Of a stretch of DNA of 64,000 nt, positions 21,906 to 35,315 are shown piece after piece. The notes beneath the pieces are model-generated. The model did not search any database, had not been told where the DNA came from, and was given only the letters and a program-made list of their open reading frames with translations. The stretch is from Uranotaenia lowii. Taxonomy: Eukaryota; Arthropoda; Insecta; Diptera; Culicidae. The translations under genes and the position numbers were made by a program. Where the stretch lies: positions 326,380,920 through 326,444,919 of the forward strand of contig NC_073692.1 of the NCBI RefSeq assembly GCF_029784155.1. The letters are read 5' to 3'. How positions within the stretch are numbered: the first letter of the stretch is position 1; each line of letters starts with the position of its first letter.

Positions 21906-22285
21906 TTCGTCGTATGAAACCAACAGACCATTTTTTAATGTAGAAAACAGTGGATTTGAATAAAAATCGTTAGATTCTTTGTAAAACATTTTTAGTTAGT
22001 GTCGGAAAGACTTCAAAACAATGTATATATTTAAAAAATTAGTATTCACTACTTCGATCTCACCTATGATTAACATAAGATCAAAGTTGTGTTGTTCCTA
22101 AATTTTCTTATACCTTCTTAAAGATTTGACCTCTTTTAGCCAATGAAATCGTTATCAAAATGAGGCTTGCAATGAAAATATCACAGATCCTAACATTTCT
22201 AATTTAAACGATCCTTCTACGTCATGCTAATAGAGTCATCAACAACCAGAATAAGTCAAGTGTACATAAATTTCGTTGTACCACA
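21906..22285. other. AT-rich, nothing recognised
   Basis: No supported feature. Confidence 0.4.
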
Positions 22286-22940
22286 TTCCGAAAAAGGTCT
22301 TAAGTACACTTATCCACCATACTTAATGTCAACAAAAACCCGCTTCCAACGCAAGCTGCCGCGACGTGATACATTTCTTTCACCCACTTTTCGAACAACA
22401 CATGCTTAGGAACCGTTTACGGAGAAGGTCATCTGCGCATATGTATACTTACTAAGCCAGGGTCCCGCTCGATCTGGTTCTTCCAGTTTTAACTGAAAGA
22501 GCATAAATACGATTGATGCCTTCTGGTGGTTAGCCGGTTAAATTCCCGGTCAGCCTCACAGCTCCAAATAGATCAAAGTCTAGCTAGGGAGAAAGAGAGC
22601 CACCACATTAGAGGAAAAACTGCAGCTGATGGGAAGGCAGAACTAGAAATTAATTCCCGTATTATAAACGCCCCCGGGGCGTCCTCTGCACAGCATTCAG
22701 CCAAGCAGCCATCGGCAACATTCATTGTAAACATCTTGGCGGTCGATGGCGAAGAAAGCTGCAAAACGGAGTCTGAAGATAGTTTTTTTCATCTTCGTCT
22801 CCCCGCCAGGAAATGGGAGCAGTGAAATTATATAACAGTAAATTTGTTTCCTGTAAACACGTGCGTGACGTGTTCTCAGACTGCTGCTGCTGAAGTTCAG
22901 GAGAAGTTCGATCCATGTTTGGGTCATGGAGGTCCGATCC
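22286..22940. other. GC-richer single-copy island, candidate regulatory or 5' UTR DNA
   Basis: Clearly less AT-rich than its surroundings. It includes a CATAAATA box-like motif (22502) and a 99-codon frame (22526-22825) of low-complexity, hydrophilic composition with no domain. A promoter or untranslated leader is possible, but no initiator or downstream exon can be confirmed from sequence alone. Confidence 0.25.
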
Positions 22941-23059
22941 CAGGAAATTGATATAAAAGTTCAGAACTTCGACAACAGATTTCTTGGATTTATTTATGGA
23001 CAGTTTCCACAAATCTTGGAAGCTTCATTGAGCCTTGAAAAGTCATTATAATTACCTAC

Positions 23060-23594
<535 letters not shown>

Positions 23595-23599
23595 TTTTT

Positions 23600-25610
23600 G
23601 TTTTGGAATAATGTAAGACAAATATGAAACTATCACTCTCCAATATACCTATTTAAATAAAAATTTATAAGCATGAGGTAGGACGTTTTTTTATTAGTCC
23701 CAGAAAACGCCTCTCTCACTCAAATTAAGGAAATTGTTGTCATAATCGTTAATTTTATGGCCATCATTAGGGTTCTGATAGCATTGTCTAGAGCTTGGTC
23801 GAAGAAGAATGGCATCGCTATTAGTTCTCCAACAAGAATACACTGAAAGCAAACCGATGAGATGAGAAAAGGGTGATTAAATGGCAAATTGATAAAGTTA
23901 TGGGGTTCCACTTTTATGGAACACGCCTTGCGAAGATTGCAAAATTAATATTCATTTATGTATACGTATTGGCAAGATGTTGATTAACTGTTGTCTCAAA
24001 GATAGGTGACAGTTAAATTATAACTTTTTGCTAGGAAAAAGCGTGACATTAATGCTCTTCATTAACGAAGTGACGAATCTAAAATAACGGGTATAATAAA
24101 ATACATGCACTTACCATTTAAATAAAAACAATATTTCAATAGGAAATTTAAATTAAATAACTCAGTCGAAACATTATTTTTCATGTTTATTTTTGTAGCT
24201 TCACTGGCGTAAAATTAATTACATATTTAGAGCAAATCTATGCAATGACCATTAAAATAGTTAGAGATGTATTAATCAAATTTCTCCCTCTCCCTTTCTT
24301 TGCAGGTAAATTATACCAGAAAAATTGAAGTTCGTAAATTTAAAGTAAAAAATAATTTCATCATCAGCCAGCAGTTTAAGTAGGTATTAAAATCATAGAT
24401 TATTACAATATAAATATTTATACAGTCAAAACCGTTAAAAACAGTTTCAGGAACACTAAACAAATTTTCATGTTATTTTTCTATCTTTGAAGTATTTGAG
24501 AAGGTTCACAACCTCTTAGCGTCAATGGTCTGGATAAATTGTTAAAGTGTTTCGGATCTACCTTTTAGATTTATGTATCTTACATTAATATAAATATGAT
24601 CAAAATTCAACGTTTTGAAAAAAAAACTTCTCGAAAGTTAGCTGTAAATAAGAAAATAAAAACAAAATCTCTTACAGTACTGTCTTTATAGACTTTTGCT
24701 ATATTCTAGTAACTGACACTTGTTTCTGATGTCAATTTCAATCTACGAATCCTAAAATAAAAGCAAAAAGAATCTTTTAAGAACAATTTTTGATTTACCC
24801 TGTCGGCTATAAGTTTGGGATCACCCCCTCAAATACATGAAAATTTTGTTCGGCCATATCTTATGACATATTACACATTTTTTGATTGTTGAAAGATTGT
24901 TAGCTAGGTAGACTAATAAAATTGGTTGGTTGGTTAGTCTCGAAATTTCATGTTTTGAATCACAGTCAGCTTGTTTACACAATTCAGCTGAAAATCACAA
25001 ATTTATTTGTATTTATTTGCAAGTTTTGTTTAATGGAAAAACTTAAAGTAATTTTTTCTATAATTGACCACAAAATTTTAATCATTAATACAATTTTTAA
25101 TGAACAATTTTTTTTCTGATAAAGAAACATTCACGTGAAATAATCGGCAGGAAACGTCATATTTTTCTTGGTGGATTGAGTGTCTTTTTAATATTACAGT
25201 TTATTCAAGATCCAAATTTCGAACTAAAATCTTAAATTCGGATCGAGTTTGCAAGAATCATATTTGAACAGTAAAATTATAATCTCTTTTATTTAGAAAA
25301 TTTGATTTATAGTTTTCATCGATGAAAAAACATTAAATATGCCTAACAAGTGGAAAGATTTATTTTAACTTGATTTAAGCATTTTTTTTTCAAAGGAATT
25401 CAAGGTTTTCTTTAAAAAAAACTTATTTTGTAACCAAATCAAATAACCTAAAACTTCAAGATTCTTGAGCAAACTCGAAGAAATCAACCAACGGTGAAAG
25501 AAACTTCGCTATTTTGATACTAAAGACTTCATTATACATTAATTTTACTGAAAATTTATAAAAAAAATCAGGTTGATTATTCAATCTGTGGAATAGAACT
25601 TCAAAATGGA
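23600..25610. other. AT-rich; one possible Tc1-type terminus
   Basis: At about 24800-24830 CGGCTATAAGTTTGGGATCA resembles a terminus of Tc1-like elements, but no matching inverted end was found nearby. Otherwise nothing recognised. Confidence 0.3.
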
Positions 25611-25618
25611 TAATCAAA

Positions 25619-25672
25619 TATGTACAACTAAAACATTTTGTACAACTAAAACATTTTTACAACTAAAACATT
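25619..25672 (+). repeat. Triple tandem of a 15-19-bp unit
   Basis: The unit TACAACTAAAACATTT occurs three times in a row, with slightly different spacers between units. Confidence 0.8.
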
Positions 25673-27555
25673 TTTATGATATTTTTAGCAAAAATATCAT
25701 AAAAACAAATCAGGCATTAACAAACCATCTTTGTTAAGGGGAAAAGAGGCTTGAAGTTGATGTACTGTTGACGGAAATATTAAAATTGTAATACAAGTTT
25801 TTTAAATTTAACAGAATTTTAATAATTAATGTAGGTGTAACTCGAAAACTACATTTTTAAGATTTTTCTGATTTCATTTAAGGATTCTGTGAACAAATTT
25901 ACATGTCAAACCTTTAAAAAACATTGTTAAAAAATGCTGTAAATAAGCTTAAGATCTTTTTATGATTAGCGCAAATTTTGCGAATTACTTAATAAAAAAT
26001 GTCTCAAATGGATTTTATTTTCAACATATTGATTTCAAAAGTGGCCTGTCTTAGCAGCTTTTTTATTATCATCGAAATTATCCATTGCTAAAAAAATACT
26101 AAAGAATGAATATGATTTGATTTGAATTTCGTTTATTTGGAAGCGTGCCGCCCGCAGAATTTAAAAGGTATTCAGATTTTACCAAGATTTTCTAGTTTCA
26201 GGGATAGAATGCTTCAAGGAAATTAAATACCACTTTTTCACTTTTGGATAGCAGAAAAAATCACTTTTGAGTTTTTTTTAAGTTGAATATATTAGTTTCA
26301 TTAACCATTTCTTCCAAAACTTTTGTTTTGTTAAAATTGCCATGAAATAATATCATTTTCATTAAAATAACAAAACTTAACCGATGTAAACCGTATGAAC
26401 CGCACTTTTTAGTCTTAGAAAAATTCGATTCGATTTTGAAAAAAAATGAAGGTATTTTATTGAAAAAAACTGATAAGTTTTTCGAAGATTCAAACAGTTG
26501 AAAGAGAAAAAGTTAAACTGGAGATGATGAGTATTGTCTCACCTTTTGTATTTTATATTTTTTTCATGTTTTCGATCTATGATAACTCGATTTTACGATT
26601 TTGCACTATGTAGATTATATGCAAGTTTTATGCATGCTTGAATTTGTACAATTTCTTCCCATTTATTGAAAACTTGGACTATGTATTTTTAATGCTGTCG
26701 AAACTGTGTATGTGATTCATATAAGCTTCTCAACTTTGCTCTTGAATATTTTCATTTTAATTCCAATATTATTTATTTTATTTTATTAAGAGAGTGAGAG
26801 GTGAGGTGAGAGATTGGTCAACTTTTTTTTAATTTCTGAAATATTCCATGTTTTTATTATGACAGGCTGGAAAACAAGTCTTATTAGCCTTCATAAAAGT
26901 CGACTTTAGGATTTCATTGGCTATAGGCTTATTTTTTTTTCTTCAGCCATCATATTTTAAGTGATGTCTCAAATTATCTTCGTCAGTTTACATTGCATTG
27001 ATGGATGGTCCTTTTTTGTCCAAATTTGTAGAGAAAATTGGAATCAAAATAAAATGTACTGAAATAAGTATTGTCTTGAAAGTAACTAACTTAAAACTTC
27101 ACTGCATTAACTATGAATCCGTTGAGAACAAAACAAAAAAAAAACGAACGAACTTGATTGACATAAAACTAAGCAATCCATGCCAAATAATTTAAGACAT
27201 AAGATAATTTCTTATTAATTTTATTTAATGATTTATATTTGCAAAATACGAATACTTCTTAAAAATTGATTTTCATTTCAACTTAATTGGTGATAAAATC
27301 ACGATCAAAATCTAAAATAGAGATTAATTTTATTTTAATCAAATGTGCAGTTTAAAAGGACAATTTCCTTTTTCATGAGCTCAATAATAAAAATAAGAGG
27401 GAACCTACAGTTGCGTTAAAATAAATGAAATAGCATGAAGCAGTGCATTCTCTCAAAAATTTGAAAAGCTGCCATTTCTTTCTCAGTTTACATTTTTATG
27501 TGAAATTCTCGCAAAATTAACAAACCAACGTTTCATAAAGATTGAAGACCATACA
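25673..27555. other. AT-rich, nothing recognised
   Basis: No coding frame, repeat or RNA gene supported. Confidence 0.4.
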
Positions 27556-27559
27556 ATAG

Positions 27560-28146
27560 ATTGAGTTGATTTTGAATTTCGCAAACCCTGTGATCTAAAA
27601 AGATTTTTTTGGTCCAAAACTCATCCATGAATTTTTGCAGAATTTTTAAATTACGTTTACATGAGTAAATTTGAACTTTTAGGTTTAGGTTTAACAGGGG
27701 TATGTCTTTTCGCTTTGATGAACAATAAATTCAATTGACAACACTGCTAGAGCCTCGCGAAGTATTGCATGAAAAGTAGTTTTGGAATATCTCGCTAGGC
27801 ACCCAGCAGTGATATTAATTGAATTTATCGTTTATTCCTGCGAAAAGACATACCTCAGTTTAACAGCTAATAACTTTTTTGCCTAATAAGATATTAAGTT
27901 ATGGTCTTCAACAAAGTAGTTCAGCTGAAAATTTCGATTCGGCTCGGTTCCACAGAAGAAACAAAAATGATGTTGATTTTTCAGTACAAAATATTCAATT
28001 TTTCCATGCAAACGTAAAAGTTCAAATTTACTCATGTAAACGTTACTTAAAAATTCTGCAAAAAATCTTGGATGAGTTTTGGACCAAAACGAAGTTTTTG
28101 AGACCCCAGGGTTTGAGAAATTCAAAATGACCCCAAATTGACTCAG
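27560..28146. mobile_element. Palindromic MITE, family P copy 2
   Basis: Inverted arms of about 115 bp: TTTTGCAGAATTTTTAAATT and TACATGAGTAAATTTGAACT on the left return inverted at 28010-28140. Both arms and the centre (TTTTTCAGTACAAAATATTC) match 7111-7434. A smaller MITE sits in the left part (27695-27858). Confidence 0.7.
27695..27858. mobile_element. 164-bp palindromic MITE nested in family P
   Basis: GGGGTATGTCTTTTCGC on the left and its inverse GCGAAAAGACATACC on the right are nearly perfect, and the similarity extends inward (AATAAATTCAATT). TTTAA flanks both sides (27690-27694, 27859-27863). TTAA target sites are typical of piggyBac-group elements, but an apparent 8-bp TTTAACAG match also exists, so the superfamily stays open. 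Confidence 0.65.
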
Positions 28147-29509
28147 TTTACTGTACAATGACTTAAAAATAACTGCTTTTCCCGTAAAAATGATAATTTG
28201 TAACTATTTCACTAAATTTTCTATATTTTTGATAACTTTTATTGCAAAAAATTGAAATTTGATATTTAGATGTAAATATGTTTTATCTAGTGGCTGGCCA
28301 AGTTTCATCCAAATCAGTTTACGCAATCCAAAATGGTTTAGGCTTAGAAATGAGCTTCATTATCAGGCGATTGCATTTTACTTTGGACCGATGCAGTTGT
28401 TATGGATTATCTTGTTGTTGGTTGTTTTTATTTTCTTTCCAAGATATCAAAATTTGAATCGAAAAATGTTATTAATGGATTCAAACTTTATCACTGCTTT
28501 GTTTGGAATTGAAAAATATTTGAATAGATTTGAAAAAAAGGAGATCAAAGTTACAGAAGCAACCTGCAGAAAATAATGTTAGACAAATTTGACACAAACT
28601 CTAAGTGAGTATTATATGCGCTCTTGTGTTTGAATTCCTGCTCTGTGAAAACATTTCCTGTTTCAAAACAAGAAATGTAGTATTTACAAATTAACAACAT
28701 TTTCGATGATAAACATTGATTTAACGAGTAAAAAATCCATAAAACCATGAATTTCAATTTTAAATTATAAACTTTTTCCAAAAAAGAATAAAATCGGCTG
28801 TATGGCGTTGGAACATAATTTTCAAACCAAAAACATTTTTGATAGCCTGGAACGATTTTGATTTCTAGTTTTTTTTAAAATTAAATTTGTCAAAAATACA
28901 GTGAACTTAGTGAATTCAGCTATCTCAAATTTCTATTTTTTACGGGAAAAGTTTTATCTTTTTTCAAGTCTTTGTAAAATCTTAAAATTTTGTGGAGCGT
29001 TTGTTAGATGGTGGGAAAATTTTACAAAAAATATAAATCGAGAGAAAAATGACATCTTCCTAAATTTGGAAGATAGTGCGCTGCTTCACGCGATTTCATT
29101 TTTTTTAACGCAACTGTATGTCGCGTTCAGTATGTTGTACATTTCTGCATAATGATGCTGGACAACAAATATTTGCAATCAATTATGCTTCAATGTCAAT
29201 TTATCTGTTTCTTTAACAACGAAGTAATAATGAAGGCAAAACACAATTATTTCATCTATTGATTAAAGGAAACCGATTTCACAAGAGTACCCAGCTTATC
29301 AACGAATGATAAATTAAAAAATGTCAACTATTGCTGCCTTACACCATTTTGCTTCAGCAGATGACCGATGAATATGCTGTATGTTGGTGTTAATTGTATC
29401 CGATCATCATTTAATTTCTCTTCCAATAGAAAGGCTTGACCATCGTCCATCATATTGCACGAAACATTATATGGACTGAGAACTTAATCTGAAAAAAAAT
29501 CGGTCTTAA
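28147..29509. other. AT-rich, nothing recognised
   Basis: Open frames here (such as 28259-28576) lack any recognised domain and have a composition-driven look. Confidence 0.35.
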
Positions 29510-30480
29510 ATACCAAACCTTTCACATCCATTCATCCAAACAGCCGGTAATCGTTGGTATCGTATAAACACAATAACGCAGAAGCCGCTAATGATTAAGC
29601 CCATAGCTCTCTGAGTCGCTAGATACTTCCAGTCAAGATTCAATCAGCGCGCTTACCCTGTCATTAACGCTTCAAATAAGATAAAAACCGCCACACCTGG
29701 CCGTATCTCGTCTTTTTGCGTTCAACCTATGCCAATCATGAGGAAAGAAGGTTCCGTTGAGGCGAAAACGCCATCATGTTTAATGTTCCATCAATCGATT
29801 CAGTCGCCGGGTTCAGATTTGCATGATGTCAAACGCGATACGGCCCATTTGATGGCCAACCAATTCGTACGTTTGCAAAGCCATAGGCCTAACATATTGT
29901 GTCTTTTTTCTGTCTCCTCAAATTTCAATTTAAGACGCTTGGCTGTTCGTTTCGTAAATTTCCGTCTGTTGTCTTAATGGTGATTGTTTTTGAATGATAG
30001 GTCACAGGTGACGGTGTTTGCACGGGGCTTACAAATTGACAGGAAAAAAAAACTCCAAAATCCAGATTGGATGAAAGTGATTACAATTAGGGGAGAAACG
30101 AATTTTGAGAAGGCTTGTGGCATAATCGATGCGACTAACCGGAAATAAGGGTTCCTCGCTTGCTGTATTTTTGCATTCGTTGAAGTCTTTCGTTTTTTTT
30201 GACATCTCGAAATGTTTCTTGTAAACATTGAAAAATATGCGACCAATTCTCATATTTGTTTCAACGTTGAAGGGTGCAAGTGGCTTAATTTAATCGGAAC
30301 AATTAATTGACCCTACCATGTTTTGTGAACTGCGGGGGAAAGGCTTATTCAAGCTTGGTTGGGCGCCGAAAATTGTTCCACCGAACTTGTTTCACTGCGC
30401 TGTTGGATGCAGATCCGGCTTGTCATGGGGGATCTACATGCATCGAAAGCTGACAAGTTTTATGATTGATGCTGGATAGA
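29510..30480. other. GC-richer island, candidate cis-regulatory DNA
   Basis: Single-copy, of balanced composition, with several TAAT-type cores and GATAA motifs close together (for example CTAATGATTAAGCCC near 29588 and AATAAGATAAAAACC near 29674). No exon-like frame is recognised. Motif clustering of this kind suggests an enhancer but is weak evidence alone. Confidence 0.25.
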
Positions 30481-32150
30481 TTTTCTTTGGACAGGTTTGA
30501 TACACGAATGAAGGGATTTTTTGTTGAGAGGGAATGTTACCCAATTTTATGAGAGGCAGTTCTTCTTTATTAACAGGATATATTGGCTAGCCAGCATTCT
30601 ACCTCTTCAAATGATTAATAATAGTTTTCATAATTTTTCAAATTTTTAATGAAAAGGAAATACAGCTCAAAACATTTAGCTAAATACTTTGTAATAGAAA
30701 AAGCTGTGCAGCAAAATCTAATTGCAAATCTGGACAAGGTTTTCCACTGATTTTCAAATAATGCAATAATTTCAATTATTTGAACTGCTTTACTGTTATA
30801 AACATTTTAATACACGCTTAAATGCTCTATTATTATTATGATTTTTTTTTAAATCATCGCTCTTCACATCAATCCAAGATTGCGAACGATAGAATCAGGA
30901 AACCAACAAAAAAATCACAGAGGATTAGGTATCATATTTCCGAAAAAACGATGGATTTTAAGCTACAACATTAGAAATGATTTAATATTTTGACTTTTAA
31001 TTTCAATCAGAAGAAAAACTCATCAGAATAAATAGCTTATATTGGATTTTTTCGTATAGGTATGTAGATGAACCATTTGGCTTAAGTTACTTTGTATGTA
31101 ACCAACTGATATGTAAAATTGAAATCAACATTTTGATTTGTTTTATAACACATGATTATCAACTCAAAAAAAAAATCTATTTGATTAAATTGTTTAACGA
31201 ACCTACAAAAATGTGTATGGCATTCCCAACTCAATGAAAATGCATGATTGTAGTATGGATGCAATATGGAAAGGGAAATCCAATCTGAAGAAGTTTTTGT
31301 AAATGTTTATAAATCCTTTTTCAATGAAATAATACACAATCGAAGAGTAAAGAAGAAAAAATTGGTGAAATGTCATAGCAGTTATAGTTTAAATTTTAGA
31401 GTCACTGAAATTTGTATGTTTTTGTCAGCAAAGAAATTTTAAAATTGATATTCTGTGGAAACGTTTGTTTATATCAAAACCTAAATTTATCATTACACAA
31501 AATCTGAATAACTGAAATATTTTACCAAATTTGTGAATTTCAGCTGAATTGTGCGCAAACTGTATAAAAGTCCTCTTTTACAGTTATCAATATCAACTCT
31601 GATTTTTTTTATTATCATTTATTGATTGTCTATCCGGCTTTTGAATCTGAAAAAAAAGAATTTCGAAGCATGAATGAATTTGAGTTTTTATATCAAAATC
31701 AACATTATGTAACTTTATCATGTTTGAATTTTGCATAAAATTTCAAAATGAATTTGGAATGTAGGTCATGCAACTTTAGCCACTGACCTGCATCGAAAAA
31801 ACCAACGTAGGCAGTTGGACAGTTTTTCTGTAAAAATTTTATTTTCAAAATATCAGTTATCAGTAAAGACCTGAAGAAGAGGGACTCAATCTTATAGATC
31901 CTGAGAGAAAGTTAAAGCTCTGTTTATTCTTTATGAAAGCAGTGTAAAATAAAATTTGAATGAGGTTTATCTCCTTGATCTAATATCATTTGAAATTTTA
32001 CCGAGGAATGAGAGAGCTTGGATTGAAGAAGCGATATTTAAAAAAACAAACTTTTTATAGACAAATATAAAAACCTTATTTTGGTATTTCATTGAAACAA
32101 AGAAGATCATCCAAAAAAATTTAAGAAAATTTAACACTAATAAATTGGGA
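30481..32150. other. AT-rich, nothing recognised
   Basis: No supported feature. Confidence 0.4.
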
Positions 32151-32159
32151 ACAATTTGA

Positions 32160-33635
32160 GATATTTTAAATAGCAACTTCTTTGCAGCTGAAAATAGATC
32201 GCGATTATTTCTGTTAATTAATGATTTGTTGCCAACCAAAGAAAAACTACGTTCTTACAACATAGGTCAGCTAGAAAACAGCAATTGCGAAATTTGCTCA
32301 GAACCAGACACGAATCCACATCCCACCAAACATTGCACAAATGCAAAGCCTGTATGGAAGTGGATAGCAAAAGTCATTAAAGAAAAGATTAAAATATCCG
32401 TACTAGAGATGTACCGAATAGTGGTATTCGGCGAATGGTCGAATACCGAATAGAGACTAAAAAGCGACAATTTCATTTTTCTTCTATTTCTTCCATATAC
32501 TCCTTATTTTTTTTTAACCAATTATTTTCAACCAGATGTATAATACATTAGATATTCTTTAAGTAGAGGTCTCTTTGATTTTCAGAATACAATCAATTAT
32601 TAGAAGGTCATCAGACGAATTTTCGCTTCTAGGACGTTTATCACCAAAGAGATTAGTTTTCAGTGAAATGTGGAACAAATCATGTCAAAAAAAAGGACCA
32701 AGCTATTTGAAATAGATTACTGTAGATTGAATCAGATGAATGTCGAATTTCAGCCAGATATCTTCAAAATAGTTTCCGAATCTTAAGGAATATCATATAT
32801 GTATTCTAACAAAAGAATCCACACGGCCAGTTCTGGACGATTTTTTGAAAAAAATGTAAAAAAAGAGCATATCTCAACATAATCTAGGCATAGTTCTCAA
32901 ACATATTAGAGCGAAAAGAAAGTGAATAACTTATTTTTTAATGTTTTCGTCGAATCACAGCAGCAGTGTTAAAATCGTATCTAAGAGTTAAAGAAATATT
33001 TTTGTTTATATTTAAATTTACTCTAACAATCCGTTTTCAACACAAAATCTTGAAAATTTCAAAGAGAAATTTAAGTATTTATGTAATTAAGCAAATAATC
33101 TGAATAAACCCGGCTAAAATCCGGAAAGTTTCAAATAATATCTGGCCATCCCGGTCAGATTTGACTTTTTTCGAATTTTATATTGGATTTATGGATAAGC
33201 CTAGATGTATCTATAAAAAGGAATAATTCCATCTACAGTGAATTATTCACGGATACAGCTAAGATCTTTTACTGAAACCATAAGTTTTTGATGATTTTGT
33301 AGCTTTTTCAACATTATTTTTGGATATTTTATAAATTATCCAACATTTGTTTAAAAGTCTGTTAGTGTATAAAATTTGAAAAATAAGTATTCGCCTATTC
33401 GGCCGAATACTTGGCTCAACTATTCGGTGAGCCGAATATTCGGCTTTACGGTTTTTTTCCGGTATTCGGCGCCGAATATTCGGCCGACCGAATATTCGGT
33501 GCATGTCTAATCCGTACAATCTCTTGAAAATATTATTTCGTGGAAAATACAGCCAAAAACCAATGTCAGAAAACTGTGCTATAGCTTTGGTAAATTAAAT
33601 ACGAAAATGTCATCCGGTATACTTGTTTGAATGTT
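32160..33635 (+). pseudogene. LINE C-terminal zinc-knuckle remnant, split by insertion
   Basis: From about 32170 the plus strand encodes FFAAENRSRLFLLINDLLPT, KEKLRSYNIGQ, then CEICSEPDTNPHPTKHC and KPVWKWIAKVI. The pattern (R.FLLIN..LPT...L, C-x2-C, distal His/Cys, a Trp-rich tail) is the zinc-binding domain found after the reverse transcriptase in many non-LTR retrotransposons. The frame is cut at 32403 by a hAT-like element. It resumes after the second copy of the 8-bp target (33510) with SLENIISWKI and fades by about 33630. No reverse transcriptase palm remains upstream, so it is a dead, 5'-truncated copy. The LINE clade cannot be fixed from this piece. Confidence 0.65.
32404..33509. mobile_element. 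hAT-like non-autonomous element, family E copy 1
   Basis: The left end TAGAGATGTACCGAATA and the inverse of the right end (TAGACATGCACCGAATA) are inverted repeats, followed on both sides by multiple CGAATAC/GAATATTCGG motifs. The exact 8-bp duplication ATCCGTAC lies at 32396-32403 and 33510-33517. An 8-bp duplication and TAG..ATG.ACCGAA ends are typical of hAT-superfamily elements. The 1.1-kb interior has no transposase. The interior is homologous to 50575-51608. Confidence 0.9.
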
Positions 33636-33680
33636 TAGTTACGTTTTTCCTGCGTTTCACCCCCTTAAATAATTGCTAGG
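33636..33680. other. Short unassigned spacer
   Basis: Lies between the LINE remnant and the GAGTA satellite. Confidence 0.4.
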
Positions 33681-34080
33681 CAGTAGAGTAGAGCTGCGTA
33701 ATGAAGAATATAGATTAGAGTACAGCAAAGAAAAGCAGAGTAGAGTAGGTCAGAGTAGAGTAGAAAAGTGCATGGAATAGTAGAGAACAATTCAAAATAG
33801 TAGAGTAGAGATAAGTAGTGTAGAGTAGGGAAGAATAGAAAAGAATATAGTAGAGTAGAGCAGAGTAGAGAAGAGTAGACTAGAGTAGAGTAGAGTAGAT
33901 TAGAGTAGAGTAGAGTAGAGTAGAGTAGAGTAGAGTAGACTAGAGTAGAGTAGAGTAGAGTAAAGAAGAATAGATTAGAGTAGTGAAGAGTAGATTACAA
34001 TGAAGTAGAATAGAGCAGAGAAGAGTATTATAGAATAGAGTAGTGTAGAGAAAAGTTGATTACAGAAGAGTAGTGTAGAT
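33681..34080 (+). repeat. GAGTA pentanucleotide satellite, block 1
   Basis: Runs of (AGAGT)n, pure around 33885-33960 and increasingly mutated at both edges, as expected when slippage maintains the centre. Confidence 0.95.
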
Positions 34081-34294
34081 AAAAAGGAACAAAACGATGA
34101 AATGTGATGAAAAGTTTTTCAAATTAAAATTACCCTTCCGCTCATTTTCAACATCTTTCACCTTATTCTAATATTCTATCCGTCTATATTCTTTCAATTC
34201 TTAAATATTCTTTCTCAAAGAATATAAAATTCCACCGATATAGCCGATAAAATAAATTCATAAGATAAAAGTAAAGTAAAGGAAAATTTATTTA
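34081..34294. other. AT-rich spacer between satellite blocks
   Basis: No unit structure. It may be an insertion into one original array or a fully degraded part of it. Confidence 0.5.
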
Positions 34295-34790
34295 AGTATA
34301 TTAGAGAAGAGTAGAGTAGAATAGAGTAGAGAAGAGTAGAGTAGAGAAGAGTAGATTAGAGCAGGTAAGAGTAGAAAAGTGTAAAGATGGCTTGGATGAA
34401 GTAAAGAAGAGTAGAGAGGAGAAGAGTAGGGTATAGAAGTGTAGAGTACAGTATAGAAGAGTACAGAAGAGTAGGAAACATTAGAAAAGAGTAGAGAAGA
34501 GTAAAAAAGAGTAAAAAAGAGTATAGAAAAGTAGAAAAAAAACTTGAGATGAGATGAGAATAGAAGAGAAGAAAATACAAGAGAAGATAAGAGAAGATTG
34601 AAGATTATTACAAAAAAAAAAATCGAGTAAAGAAGAGAAGATTGAAGTTTTTTACATAAAAGTCGAGTAGAGTAGATCAGATTAAAGTAAAGAAGAGTAG
34701 AGTAATAGATAAGAGTAGAGTAGGCTAATAAAGAGTAGTGAAGAGTTTGAAAAGTGTGCAGAAGAGTTAGAGAATAGAAATGAGTACCTT
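34295..34790 (+). repeat. GAGTA satellite, block 2 (degenerate)
   Basis: The same AGAGT unit mixed with AGAAGAGTA variants. On the minus strand it gives the open Leu/Tyr/Phe frame at 34356-34580, which is an artefact. Confidence 0.9.
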
Positions 34791-35307
34791 TAAAAAAGGC
34801 GAGAATCTGTCATCAAGGTTTGAGTAAAAAAACTTTTGTTGTTGATAATATGATTTTTTTTTTAAATTGTTCAGTCCTGTATATAGAACATATTCAGAAA
34901 CAAATATTCGATGTGTACACTTCCGTTCTAAGCTTCGTCCGAATCCACGGAAGTACCCAATTCTTCAAAATGTATGACTTTCCATACTTCCATATAATTA
35001 AAAAAATTATTCAAATTTTTGCAGTTGGCAGTTAGTTGCTGTAGGACTTGAAGAATGATTTACCCCTTAAAATTCGGTCGCAAAGTTGATTTTCAGCCGT
35101 TTTGGAGTCTCTCATTGGGACTTTCCTAGATTTTTCAAGATCCTGCCCAAAAATTTTGGGCAATGAATTTATTCATAAGACGCTTTCTAAAACAACCAAT
35201 TGACAGATCCCCAGTAGGTAGTATCACTGAAAACTTTATCAATTTACATCCATTCCTTCAAAAATTATTGACAAATGAAAGTGCACTTTTTTTCAAATAC
35301 AGTCCTT
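34791..35307. other. AT-rich, nothing recognised
   Basis: No supported feature. Confidence 0.4.
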
Positions 35308-35315
35308 ATGCACAT

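Noticed and set aside
24797..24830. Tc1-like transposon
   Set aside because: Only one terminus-like word was found; no partner end and no transposase.
34356..34580. Hydrophobic 74-codon frame, possible membrane protein
   Set aside because: Minus-strand translation of the GAGTA satellite.
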